From contig NZ_CAMHRZ010000065.1 of assembly GCF_946187255.1 (NCBI RefSeq), positions 1 to 14,090 of the forward strand: a stretch of DNA of 14,090 bases, read 5' to 3'. Source of the DNA: an uncultured Ruminococcus sp. (GTDB lineage Bacteria; Bacillota; Clostridia; Oscillospirales; Ruminococcaceae). The translations under genes and the position numbers were made by a program. Under the pieces are notes generated by a model, which had not been told where the DNA came from, searched no databases, and saw only the letters and a program-made list of their open reading frames with translations. Below, in pieces: positions 1-8,198 of this stretch (its first letter is position 1; every line of letters begins with the position of its first letter).

Positions 1-561
1 GGGGTCGTATATATCGGAATAATCCCACAGGCTCATAACCCTGTTGGGACGATAGCCCGACTTTCTCGTACACATGGGTATCACCGCAGTGCCGCCCGCT
101 GTGAGTCCCGTTATGGACCACAGTGCGAAATCAGCTTCCTTGTCGCTGATATTTTTTATGCGCTGTGTCACAGTTACTATCGGCTTTTCGTCATCAAGGG
201 TGATCTCTGTTTCCAGCTGCTTGCCAAAGGGCGTTGCAGGCGGGCAGAAGGTCACTGTATTCTCGCCGTTTTTATGTGTAAAACCCACAGGTGCATTATC
301 GGGGCTGTAAGTCTCGGGTACAAGTTCGGGAGCCACCCACAGTCTGTGACCGCCTCTGTTGCGCCAGGTGCCGTAGCCCTCAACATCAAGGGTAAAGCTG
401 CCCTCTTCGTCCTCCAGCATGACATTCTCTCTGCCGTTGAGTGCAAAGTATATCACTCTGGGTCCGAAATCCACCGTTACCGCAACGGCGCAGGCATCAT
501 TTTCCATAAAGACGCATTTTCCGAAGCTCTTATACTCTTTTACCGTGATCTTAACGCTCAT
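1..561 (-). CDS. DUF4380-like protein, galactose-mutarotase fold (partial, 3' end outside window)
   Basis: An open frame of 187 codons without a stop runs from an ATG at 559-561 to the left edge, so the C-terminus is missing. A GGAGG ribosome binding site lies at 569-573, 7 nt before the ATG, which fixes the start. The protein begins MSVKITVKEYKSFGKCVFME and carries the motif GGHRLWVAPE at residues 70-79, preceded by TWRNR. From memory, this GGHRLW-aPe signature and the early beta-rich pattern (VDFGPRVIYFALNG, residues 30-43) are typical of DUF4380 and related proteins with an aldose-1-epimerase-like beta-sandwich; the biochemical function is not known to me. There is no signal peptide, so it is probably cytoplasmic. 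It is divergent from an AraC regulator with candidate regulator sites upstream, so it may be that regulator's target, perhaps in sugar metabolism. The family call is moderately sure, the function is not. Confidence 0.72.
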   Translation of the reverse strand, partial: MSVKITVKEYKSFGKCVFMENDACAVAVTVDFGPRVIYFALNGRENVMLEDEEGSFTLDVEGYGTWRNRGGHRLWVAPELVPETYSPDNAPVGFTHKNGENTVTFCPPATPFGKQLETEITLDDEKPIVTVTQRIKNISDKEADFALWSITGLTAGGTAVIPMCTRKSGYRPNRVMSLWDYSDIYDP

Positions 562-661
562 ATCAGTACCTCCGAAGATCTCATTGATATCTGTTCATCC
601 GGCACTGTTTTTGGCATTTTGGCGCCGAATACCCCGAAACAAAACTTATCCGAGTGTCTTG

Positions 662-690
662 ATTATACACTATCCAATGCCTTTTTGCAA
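662..690 (-). promoter_or_regulatory. Sigma-A-type promoter of the DUF4380-like gene
   Basis: Read on the minus strand, a perfect TATAAT -10 box lies at 662-667 and a TTGCAA -35 box (4 of 6 to consensus) at 685-690, with the preferred 17-bp spacer. The predicted transcript would start near 655, giving a leader of about 95 nt before the ATG at 561. The weak -35 box, with direct repeats just upstream of it, fits an activator-dependent promoter. Confidence 0.6.
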
Positions 691-698
691 ATCATTTC

Positions 699-730
699 TT
701 GCGTTATCAAATACAAATATTGCGTAGTTA
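699..730. promoter_or_regulatory. Candidate AraC-family operator: two direct repeats 21 bp apart
   Basis: TTGCGTTATCA at 699-709 and TTGCGTAGTTA at 720-730 share TTGCGT plus matching T and A positions. Their starts are 21 bp apart, two helical turns. AraC-family activators commonly bind direct half-sites with about this spacing. Relative to the minus-strand promoter the repeats cover roughly -45 to -75, a position suited to activation. They also sit between the two divergent promoters, so one protein could control both. Binding is an inference from spacing and position; the repeat is short in an AT-rich stretch. Confidence 0.4.
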
Positions 731-775
731 GATTTAAAAAATTGTGTAATTTTCTAAAAATCTTTGCATATTATA

Positions 776-804
776 TTGAAAATTGCGAGGGATTGTGTTA
801 TAAT
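776..804 (+). promoter_or_regulatory. Sigma-A-type extended -10 promoter of the AraC regulator gene
   Basis: TTGAAA at 776-781 and TATAAT at 799-804 are separated by exactly 17 bp, and TGT directly before the -10 makes an extended TGnTATAAT element. This is a strong consensus promoter. Transcription should start near 811, leaving a leader of about 180 nt before the regulator's start at 993. Confidence 0.78.
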
Positions 805-940
805 GTAGTTTAGGGTATAGCAATTTTTTGTCTTCAATAAGGTGTACAGGACAAAATCGGTCTGTTATAGTAAACGGCATATTTACTGCTGCACAGGGCG
901 CTGTATGTCCCGAAAATATCGCCGTATACTGTATATTCAC

Positions 941-971
941 GGCATCAGCCCTTATGGGGCAGTGCGGTGCC
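941..971 (+). promoter_or_regulatory. Hairpin in the leader of the AraC regulator, just before its RBS
   Basis: GGCA (941-944) can pair with TGCC (968-971), and inside it GCCC (948-951) pairs with GGGC (957-960) around the loop TTATG. The structure ends 7 nt before the GGGGGAA ribosome binding site at 979-985. It may affect translation or be incidental; I recognise no known riboswitch class. Confidence 0.3.
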
Positions 972-992
972 ATCAAACGGGGGAAATATGAT

Positions 993-1847
993 ATGATTGT
1001 TCATCTTGACGGTGATTTTGAAACTGTTGACTACATTGAGAACCGAAGTGTGCTCATTTACGACAACGTAGACAACGAGGATTATCCTATCCACTGGCAT
1101 AACGCCATTGAGATCGTCATGCCGCTGACCAACGGCTACACGATGATATGTGACGGCAAGGCTTATGAGCTTCATGAGAGAGATATACTTATAGTACCTG
1201 CGGGTACTCTCCACGCCATGAAGGCACAGCCCGGCAGACGTCTCATAATGCTTTTTGACAACCGCAGCATAAGCTCCAACCCTGCCCTTTACGATCTGTA
1301 TTCGGTGCTCAAATCGCCCGTGATGATCGGCAGCAATTACGATGAGGAGCTGCGTATCTCCCTGGGCAATCTCATCACGGAGATATATACGCTGTACAGC
1401 AATTTCGATGTGCTCTCTGAGGTATACATCTACATAAAGCTGCTCACACTGCTCGCAAGGATCAAGGAGAACCAGATCAGTGCGGTGAAGTACGATGATG
1501 AGAAGTATATGGAAAAATTCGGCAGTATCATCAAATACATCGAGCAGAACTATATGTACAACATCACTCTCGATGACCTGGCGAAGATGGCGGGATACAG
1601 CAAGTACCATTTCTCGCGTATCTTCAAGAAGTACAGCCGCACCACGTTCATCAGCTTCCTCAACCACAGGCGCATAAAGGCGGCAGAGATGCTGCTGCTG
1701 GACGAGAATATCTCTGTTACCGAAGCAGCCATGCAGGTGGGCTTTTCCAGCCTGACTACCTTCAACCGCGTGTTCCGCGAGATAAAAGGCTGCACCCCCA
1801 CAGAGTTCCGCAAGCTGTACAAGCTGACCAATGTGAGCGGAGACTGA
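993..1847 (+). CDS. AraC-family transcriptional regulator with N-terminal cupin domain
   Basis: This 284-residue protein is a DNA-binding regulator, probably a ligand-responsive activator. The N-terminal cupin spans about residues 15-90 and includes HWHNAIEIV (33-41), with H34, H36 and E40 in the usual sensor-pocket positions, then RDILIVPAGTLHAM (63-76). A helical linker follows (115-160). The C-terminal AraC DNA-binding domain (about 175-276) has both helix-turn-helices: ITLDDLAKMAGYSKYHFSRI (191-210) and ISVTEAAMQVGFSSLTTFNR (240-259), followed by the family's FREIKGCTPTEFR. I chose the ATG at 993 because GGGGGAA lies 7 nt upstream (979-985). The frame stays open back to a TTG at 828, but that has no proper RBS and its translation is unlike the family. 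The divergent DUF4380-like gene and the direct repeats between them suggest local control. Length is normal for the family; the ligand is unknown. Confidence 0.93.
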   Translation: MIVHLDGDFETVDYIENRSVLIYDNVDNEDYPIHWHNAIEIVMPLTNGYTMICDGKAYELHERDILIVPAGTLHAMKAQPGRRLIMLFDNRSISSNPALYDLYSVLKSPVMIGSNYDEELRISLGNLITEIYTLYSNFDVLSEVYIYIKLLTLLARIKENQISAVKYDDEKYMEKFGSIIKYIEQNYMYNITLDDLAKMAGYSKYHFSRIFKKYSRTTFISFLNHRRIKAAEMLLLDENISVTEAAMQVGFSSLTTFNRVFREIKGCTPTEFRKLYKLTNVSGD

Positions 1848-1873
1848 CGATCAATATGTTTTAAGATAATTTT

Positions 1874-1905
1874 AGACAGCTGCTTTTTAGCGGCTGTCTT
1901 TTTTT
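1874..1905 (+). terminator. Rho-independent terminator of the AraC regulator gene
   Basis: AGACAGCTGC (1874-1883) pairs with GCGGCTGTCT (1890-1899) in a 10-bp stem with one T-G wobble, around a TTTTTA loop. A run of seven T residues follows (1899-1905). It lies 27 nt after the stop codon. Confidence 0.9.
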
Positions 1906-1934
1906 GCATTGTCCCGATATTGATATGTACGCAG

Positions 1935-1974
1935 GCAATCAAAAGAGGACAGCACTGAATGTACTGTCCTCTTT
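1935..1974 (-). terminator. Intrinsic terminator closing the minus-strand operon
   Basis: AAAGAGGACAG (1942-1952) and CTGTCCTCTTT (1964-1974) form a perfect 11-bp stem with an 11-nt loop. On the minus strand the hairpin begins about 8 nt after the stop of the Ig-repeat gene and is followed by TTTTGATT. The T tract is short but the stem is long, and no other terminator follows the gene. It stands back to back with the regulator's terminator, so the two converging transcription units are insulated. Confidence 0.72.
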
Positions 1975-1982
1975 GGGTTTAT

Positions 1983-4900
1983 TTATTTGCCTTTAGCGTG
2001 GCGCTTGCTTCTGCTTACGGCTGCGATTATGAGTACCACAGTAAGTAAGGTAGCTATGGCAGAAATGATCAGCCATATTCTTGTGTTGCCGACCTCAAAG
2101 TGGTCTACTTCGGTGATTATCCTCATATTGCCCGCCTTATCCACCAGCTTGGCACCTATGGAATATGTACCTGTAGGCAGTGTCACGTTAAGCTCGTCAT
2201 TCTTCACGTTGTATGCCACATTGACGCGCTTGCCGTCGATCTCGACCGACTTGCCGTCTGCGGAGATCTCCTTACCGTTGATGTATACCACTGTATCGGT
2301 CTCGTCCAGAACCTCACTAATACCCGTGAAGGTTATAGTCTTGTCGCCCGAACCTCTGAGCCAGCCCCAGTTTTTCAGGTAATCGGGAACAGAACATACA
2401 GGCTTGGTGTTGTCTATGTACATCTCACCAAGATCAATATACTCGCCCTCGTTCTCAGCCCTGAGATACAGCTTGGTATCAACGTCCTCGGTGAAGTTCC
2501 TTGCGAAGTATTCACCCGGCAGGCTGTACCTGCAAGCCTGTATCATGTACATCTCGTTATCGGAGATATCCACGCTCTCGGATGTAACGCCCGTATCCAT
2601 TTCCTCTTCGGTATCCTTGTTTACAAGGAGTATCTTGGGTGATGTGCCTGTCTTTGAGAACATTACTATATCCAGATCCTCAAAGCTTCCCGGCTGCTTG
2701 GATATGGGACCGTACTCCTCATCTTCAAAGGAATACCAGCCTGTGTTGCTCACGCTGCTGCTGTTTTCGATGTATGCCAGCAGCGGAGTGTTGAGTATGC
2801 GCACATAGGTATTGTCGCTGAGTTCGCTCTTGTTGCCTGCCAGATCAACAGCGTACAGCTTTACGGAGTATACGCCGTCCATCTCGAATTCGGGGAGAGT
2901 GTACCTTATGGTATCCTGCTCTTCCGCCTTTTCTACCTTGTTTATCGTCAGGCACTTGTCCTTTTCGTACTCGGTATCGTTGGTCTTCGACTTAGCCGAA
3001 TCGGGTGTGATCTCACCGATCTCTCTGCCGTCGGTATACATGGGTCTGAATGTGGTCAGCTCGTATTCCAGCCTGTAGATATTGGTGTCCGCAAACTCCA
3101 CGAAAGGAGCCTCGTCCTGTAATCTGTCAAGGTCGTATACTGCCAGTGCGTTGAGCCTGTCATCCGTCAGCTTTGCGTAATCGCCCTCATTGCGGGCGTT
3201 GAGCGCAGGTGCTGTGGTATCTACCTCAAAGATATCTGTCTTGGGCTCGGAGCCTTCCTCCATCGTGCCCGCATTGCCTGCACGGTCAACGGGGTTGATC
3301 TCGATCTTGTACACGCCGTCCTCTTCAAGCCTGAATGTCAGCTTGTGAGTATCCTTTGCTGTGTCATGCTTCCAGATAAGTTCGGGGCTGACTGTGAACC
3401 AGTCGTCCGCACTGCCATCCTTGTGGGGGCTGCCTGCGGCTCTGCCCGATACCTTTAAGTTCAGGTCGCTCTCTTCAAAGTTCTTCTCGGTCACTGTTAC
3501 CTCAAAAGCCGCTGTCTTGCTGCCCTCGTTATTGAGGTAAAGCTCTGTGCTGCCGCTGACATCATCGGGAGTACCTGTCTTGAAATCCGCAAAGTTTGTG
3601 GTGATCACAGGTACGGTCTTGTCAACGATGAAATGCTGACCGGGGTCAAAGGTGCCGCCGTTGCCTGCCATGTCGGTATAATCCACGTTTACGGAATAAT
3701 CACCGTCTTTGCCGATGGATACAGATGTGGTGTGGGCAGTGTTGTTGCCTTCGCCGCCGCCTGTTCCCCATGATACGCCTGTCAGCTCGCCGTTTACATA
3801 TACCTTTGCGTCGTCGGGGTTGAAGTTTCTTTCAAGTATCGTGATGTTGACCGTCTGGTCGCCGTCATAATACATCTGGTTGTTGGACTTTCCGTTGCCC
3901 AGTGTTGTGGTTATCACAGGCGGTGTGAGGTCGATGGAGTATACGCCCTCCGCATTGATGCTGTTGCCTGCGTTGTCGGTCATGGAGATGTTAACATGGT
4001 TATCGTTCGCGTCGCTCTCCACAACTATCTGGAATTTTACTTCCGTTATCAGGTTCGCATCGGTACTTACCACCTGCAAGCCCACATCTGAACTGCTGTT
4101 GATGGAACCATCCAATGCGGTCTTCATATCGCCGCTCTTGTTGTCCTTCTCGATAGACCAGCTTATATCGGATATACCTGAGAAGGTATCCCTTACTGTT
4201 ACGTCAAGGGTAAGTGCGTGATTGTAAAGTCCGTTCACCTCTGTGCCTCTCGGCTCGATGGTGATGGAAGCGTGCTCGGAATGGAGCGAACCGTCCTCGA
4301 TAACGGTGCCGTCAGGTGCCAGCTTGTCGGAGCGGTGTCCAACATTATCCGTTACCTGTGCCGCGATATGTCCCTTGAAGCCCTTAGGTATCTCTATCTC
4401 CGCATACTGACGGCCGTCGTCGTCACGCTCTATCATAGTTGCGGTGAATATCTTTGAATACTCCTCCTTGCCCTTCTCCTGAGTATACATCACTATCTGT
4501 GCGATGCCCGAAGAAGAACCGGGATCTCTTACATATACTCTTACAGTTGCGTCATCCTTGAAGAAGTAGCCGTAGGTATCTTCATGATCAAAGGGTTCGT
4601 TCTCTCTGTTTCCTTCGATAACGAATGCGGTTATCTCGGGACGCTGCATATCGATAAAGAATTCCTCTGTCTTGTTGCTGGAGTTTCCTGAGTTGTCCTC
4701 TACGATAGCTTTCAGCTTGTAGTGGCCTTCCTTTTCGATATCGTATCCGTACTCCGCAACGTACTTCACATAGGGTTCCTTTTCAAAGCTGAAATTCTTA
4801 TAGGAGTTCGCCGTGTGGAGATCCTCACCTGTAGTCTCGCTCTGGACCTTTACAGTCCTCAGACCCGATCTTACGGTGCCCCTATCGTAGCCGACTATCT

Positions 4901-7787
4901 TATAGTGTACCTTCTCGGAATACCATTTCTTGCCGTTTACTATGTAGTAATCAGTAGGAGCATCAACGAAGATGTCAACAAAGGGAGCGTCATCTTCAAG
5001 TATCAGGGATATCCACTTATCGGCTTCATCGGCTTTCTCAATTATGAGCTCGCCAATTTGCTTATCATCATTTTTGATGGTATTTATAGTGAAATAGTAG
5101 TGGTTCTCGTTGCCGAGATAGTCCTTTACTACCACATAGGGAACGCCGATGCCGTCGGGCTTGATGCCTTTGAATATCAGCTCGTCAGCATTGTCTGTTT
5201 TGGTGGCTGTGTATCTGTTTTTGTTCCAGTAAAGTTCAGCACTTGCAACACCGCTGCCGTCAACGTTGTCCTTAACTATCATGGATATCGCCAGCGTCTG
5301 TCTGCCGAAGATGCCCAGCTTTGTATATCTGAGAGCGCCTTCTTCCACAGTGTATCTCAGATCGGTGATCGTGGGTGCGTCCTTGTCAACGTAGAAATAG
5401 GGATAATCCTCAAAACCTTCCTTTGGCTTCTTGCTGATATTGCCTGCAAGATCGGTCACTTCCGTATTGACAGAATATTTGCCTGAGGAAAGATTTGACG
5501 GTATCTTTATAGGAATAGGAGTATCCATACCGTCCGCAACGCAGGGATCATCGCCTTCCAGATAGTACTTTTCAGCCGATTTACCATCGAGCGGTTCTTC
5601 TTTGCCCTTATCATTGATCTTGTTTAAACTTGCCTTGATATGATCAAGACCCTTGTCATCACTCAGGGAGTAGGTGAAAGCAAAGTCATCTCCGAACCCT
5701 AAGAAAAGCCTCTCGTTGCCGTTTTTGTCTTTGATCACCGTCCTGTTCTTTCCCTTCGCATGGATCACGAACTGGGGTTTTTTATTATCGACCACGATCC
5801 TTACTGTATTTTTCTTAGTGGTGAGCCTTGAACCTGTCAGCTCTTTGCCGTTTTCATCCACTGTGCAGAAATAGTATTTCCTTTCATTGCCCAGCTTGTC
5901 TTTTATCGTGATATAAGCATCGCCGTCCGTATCTGCGCTCACCGTATCAAACACAAATATGCCCTTGCCCTTGTCCTTTTCATCCTTGGAAGCATTTGCA
6001 TTGTACGTTTTCTTGTTGCCGTCAGCATCGGTGATATGCAGCTTTATATCGCCGTCATTGATGCCGCTGACATCATCCAGCGCTATTACTTTAAGTTCCA
6101 TCCTGTCCTTGAAGAATATACCGTATTTGGTAAAATTCAGTGCAGTGGCGGAGGAATAGCTATTGTTTTTGATCACGGGCGCAGTGGTATCTACCGCAAA
6201 GTGATAATTGTATTTACTGATATTGCCCTCGAGATCGTACACATTTATTTCGGCTGTATACTCGCCGTCCTTGTCAAGATCGATATCGCCCGTAATGAAC
6301 TCTTTGCACGGACTGAGACGATCGGCGGTCTCATCGGCGGTGGTGGTATCATCGCCCTCAGACTCTTCCTTCATATAGTCTTTGTCATAGGAGCATACTA
6401 TCTTGTCGCCTCTTTTGATCGTTATGTCAAACTTCTCGATACCCACTCCATCAGTCAGTTTGATATTGATCTTGTTGCCGTCTTCGCCTTTCTCGTACAG
6501 GTATGCATCATAATCGCTGTCAAGTCCCGGCTTTGTCGCATAATCCTTCTTTTTGATATGCGTGTTGGGAACAGTTACCGTTGCCTTTGGAGCTGACGTT
6601 GAGTAATAGAAGGTATCATCAACTACCTGTGAGATGGTATGCACGGAATCCTTTACCTGAAGTGAGAATTTATAGGCTTTATTATCAGCCAGCTTCATCT
6701 CTGAGAAAGGTATGTACACAACATCCTTTTCGGGCGTTATGCCATCGGGTGCCTTTACATCTTTCAGCGAGAAATCCGCGTGATCACCAGTTTTTTGGTT
6801 GTAGATCACTGTTACGCTGCAGTCCTCACGGTTTTTATCAGTGATCTTCAGCTTCAGATAGCTATTGCCGCTGACATAGGTGTATTTAGTCTTCTTCTTA
6901 CCTTTCCCGTACTCCTGTGTTATTGCGGATCTTTCATCGCCCTCGTTGATATTGACAACACCCAGCTGTTCCATCGTCGGAACGTCCACATCATCCGCCT
7001 TGATATATGCATCTTTCATATTCAGCGCCATATCAAAGGCATAGACATATACCGACTTGCCCTCTATGCTCCTCCCGTTTATTACAGGAGGGATAGAGAT
7101 ATTACATCCACCCTCGACACGCTTGAGCGGTACCTTTATGCCTAATTCCTTAGCCTGAGCGTAATCCTCACAGGGCTTCGGAGAGCAGTACACCTCGAAT
7201 ATACCCGATAGATTATCCCTGATCAGCTGCTCGTTTATTATATTTGCTGTATTCTCTTCGTTTATCAGCCTGAAATACTCAGGCGGCGTCTTATCGAGTC
7301 GATAGTGTATCAGCTTACCCGCCGTCGCCGTGTTCCAGTCATTATTCCATACCGCATAGAAGCGCACATAGTGGTCTCCCGGCTGGATTGCGTCGATGCC
7401 CCAGAAACTCTGCCAACCGGGCCTGTTATCGACATCCGTATTCGCATCAAAAGGCTCGTCCGACATCCTGAAATATATCTGAGCGCCCTCTTCTGTCTCG
7501 ATATTCCAGTCTTTCAGCTCGTTCACCCAGTTTGGGTTATTCGGTACATTGACTTCCAGCGACGGATACGTTACCGGTTCATCTGTGGTTATCTCCTCAG
7601 GCTCGGTGGGCTCATCGTCCTCACCCCTCGTCGGATCTTCGTCCTCATCCGGCAGCCTGCTTTGGTAAAGCATCATTTCACCGATGTCGTAGCTCAGCAG
7701 CGATGACCGCACATCCAGCGGGAAACTGCCGTTCGCCATCATCGTCAATGCTGCCGCCATCGATAGAACTCGCTTAGCGATAGTCAT
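1983..7787 (-). CDS. Giant Ig-like-repeat, membrane-anchored surface protein of the T7SS-like operon
   Basis: A protein of 1934 residues, the last gene of the operon. Residue numbers here count from an ATG two codons upstream (7793). The N-terminus has a basic-hydrophobic signal (AKRVLSMAAALTMMA), then an acidic Pro/Glu/Asp stretch (48-73). A single TM follows near the C-terminus (IWLIISAIATLLTVVLIIAA, 1906-1925) with the basic tail SRSKRHAKGK, so most of the chain should lie outside. The body is a chain of bacterial Ig-like modules. Module starts resembling D-x-T-x-P occur near 167, 535, 669, 803, 1048, 1288, 1391, 1525 and 1794. They are usually preceded by AGN or EGN turns (for example 782, 1275, 1376, 1505, 1652, 1887). 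No LPxTG, LXG or enzyme motif was seen. The start at 7787 is preferred because GAGGG (7796-7800) is 8 nt away, but only 2 nt from the ATG at 7793. The role is unknown; its place in the operon suggests a wall-spanning or surface part of the secretion machine, or a co-regulated adhesin. Confidence 0.85.
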   Translation of the reverse strand: MTIAKRVLSMAAALTMMANGSFPLDVRSSLLSYDIGEMMLYQSRLPDEDEDPTRGEDDEPTEPEEITTDEPVTYPSLEVNVPNNPNWVNELKDWNIETEEGAQIYFRMSDEPFDANTDVDNRPGWQSFWGIDAIQPGDHYVRFYAVWNNDWNTATAGKLIHYRLDKTPPEYFRLINEENTANIINEQLIRDNLSGIFEVYCSPKPCEDYAQAKELGIKVPLKRVEGGCNISIPPVINGRSIEGKSVYVYAFDMALNMKDAYIKADDVDVPTMEQLGVVNINEGDERSAITQEYGKGKKKTKYTYVSGNSYLKLKITDKNREDCSVTVIYNQKTGDHADFSLKDVKAPDGITPEKDVVYIPFSEMKLADNKAYKFSLQVKDSVHTISQVVDDTFYYSTSAPKATVTVPNTHIKKKDYATKPGLDSDYDAYLYEKGEDGNKINIKLTDGVGIEKFDITIKRGDKIVCSYDKDYMKEESEGDDTTTADETADRLSPCKEFITGDIDLDKDGEYTAEINVYDLEGNISKYNYHFAVDTTAPVIKNNSYSSATALNFTKYGIFFKDRMELKVIALDDVSGINDGDIKLHITDADGNKKTYNANASKDEKDKGKGIFVFDTVSADTDGDAYITIKDKLGNERKYYFCTVDENGKELTGSRLTTKKNTVRIVVDNKKPQFVIHAKGKNRTVIKDKNGNERLFLGFGDDFAFTYSLSDDKGLDHIKASLNKINDKGKEEPLDGKSAEKYYLEGDDPCVADGMDTPIPIKIPSNLSSGKYSVNTEVTDLAGNISKKPKEGFEDYPYFYVDKDAPTITDLRYTVEEGALRYTKLGIFGRQTLAISMIVKDNVDGSGVASAELYWNKNRYTATKTDNADELIFKGIKPDGIGVPYVVVKDYLGNENHYYFTINTIKNDDKQIGELIIEKADEADKWISLILEDDAPFVDIFVDAPTDYYIVNGKKWYSEKVHYKIVGYDRGTVRSGLRTVKVQSETTGEDLHTANSYKNFSFEKEPYVKYVAEYGYDIEKEGHYKLKAIVEDNSGNSSNKTEEFFIDMQRPEITAFVIEGNRENEPFDHEDTYGYFFKDDATVRVYVRDPGSSSGIAQIVMYTQEKGKEEYSKIFTATMIERDDDGRQYAEIEIPKGFKGHIAAQVTDNVGHRSDKLAPDGTVIEDGSLHSEHASITIEPRGTEVNGLYNHALTLDVTVRDTFSGISDISWSIEKDNKSGDMKTALDGSINSSSDVGLQVVSTDANLITEVKFQIVVESDANDNHVNISMTDNAGNSINAEGVYSIDLTPPVITTTLGNGKSNNQMYYDGDQTVNITILERNFNPDDAKVYVNGELTGVSWGTGGGEGNNTAHTTSVSIGKDGDYSVNVDYTDMAGNGGTFDPGQHFIVDKTVPVITTNFADFKTGTPDDVSGSTELYLNNEGSKTAAFEVTVTEKNFEESDLNLKVSGRAAGSPHKDGSADDWFTVSPELIWKHDTAKDTHKLTFRLEEDGVYKIEINPVDRAGNAGTMEEGSEPKTDIFEVDTTAPALNARNEGDYAKLTDDRLNALAVYDLDRLQDEAPFVEFADTNIYRLEYELTTFRPMYTDGREIGEITPDSAKSKTNDTEYEKDKCLTINKVEKAEEQDTIRYTLPEFEMDGVYSVKLYAVDLAGNKSELSDNTYVRILNTPLLAYIENSSSVSNTGWYSFEDEEYGPISKQPGSFEDLDIVMFSKTGTSPKILLVNKDTEEEMDTGVTSESVDISDNEMYMIQACRYSLPGEYFARNFTEDVDTKLYLRAENEGEYIDLGEMYIDNTKPVCSVPDYLKNWGWLRGSGDKTITFTGISEVLDETDTVVYINGKEISADGKSVEIDGKRVNVAYNVKNDELNVTLPTGTYSIGAKLVDKAGNMRIITEVDHFEVGNTRIWLIISAIATLLTVVLIIAAVSRSKRHAKGK

Positions 7788-7795
7788 ACTCATAT

Positions 7796-7803
7796 CCCTC
7801 TTT
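7796..7803 (-). promoter_or_regulatory. Ribosome binding site that decides the start of the Ig-repeat gene
   Basis: On the minus strand AAAGAGGG ends 8 nt before the ATG at 7785-7787 but only 2 nt before the ATG at 7791-7793. Normal spacing favours the inner ATG, so the protein likely begins MTIAKRVLS and not MSMTIAKRV. Confidence 0.55.
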
Positions 7804-7805
7804 CT

Positions 7806-8189
7806 CTATGTATTGAGCCTGCTGTCATCAGCATTCTCATCATCTTTTTCATCCAACATCCCCGCAAGCGCCCTGTAGGAACTTCCCTTCTTATAGGGCT
7901 TGCCGAAGAATGAATATCTCCTGTACTTTTTTACGCCTATGTATACAGCGTATATGAAAAATGCCACCACTGCGCCGATGAACAGCTTTACCATCAGCAC
8001 CAGCGCTGCGGAGTTATACCTTATGTCCCAGTCATTTATGAAATGCTCCAGCTCTCCTGTCAGCTGTAACAGCCCGAGACCTGCTGCCAGCAGTACCAGT
8101 GACGCTGCGAACGTCATCAAGAAGGGTTTCCAGCCCAGCCTGAAATATGCCGCCAGCAATTCCTTTATCTTTGATAACAAGTCTGCCAC
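7806..8189 (-). CDS. Small two-TM membrane protein of the T7SS-like operon
   Basis: A 127-residue protein that I do not recognise. The short amphipathic, basic N-terminus (LLSKIKELLAAYFRLGWKPF) leads into TM1 (about 22-43, FLMTFAASLVLLAAGLGLLQL). A loop of about 18 residues rich in acidic residues follows (ELEHFINDWD), then TM2 (about 62-86). TM2 is followed by KKYRRYSFFGKPYKKG and an acidic tail (DEKDDENADD). The positive-inside rule puts both ends in the cytoplasm. The start is a GTG at 8187-8189, 9 nt after the kinase stop, with only a weak GGGAAAGG before it, so translation is probably coupled to the kinase; a TTG at 8178-8180 is an alternative. It sits between the kinase and the Ig-repeat gene, so it may help anchor or assemble the membrane complex. 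It does not match the signal-peptide/one-TM layout of EssA. Confidence 0.8.
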   Translation of the reverse strand: MADLLSKIKELLAAYFRLGWKPFLMTFAASLVLLAAGLGLLQLTGELEHFINDWDIRYNSAALVLMVKLFIGAVVAFFIYAVYIGVKKYRRYSFFGKPYKKGSSYRALAGMLDEKDDENADDSRLNT

Positions 8190-8198
8190 CCTTTCCCG

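Noticed and set aside
828..992. Extension of the AraC regulator to a TTG start at 828
   Set aside because: No ribosome binding site at 828, the added residues do not look like a cupin or any known domain, and GGGGGAA is well placed for the ATG at 993.
4722..5486. 254-codon plus-strand open frame, and many similar ones between 1987 and 7706
   Set aside because: All are antisense to the Ig-repeat gene and arise from its codon bias; none has a good RBS or domain.
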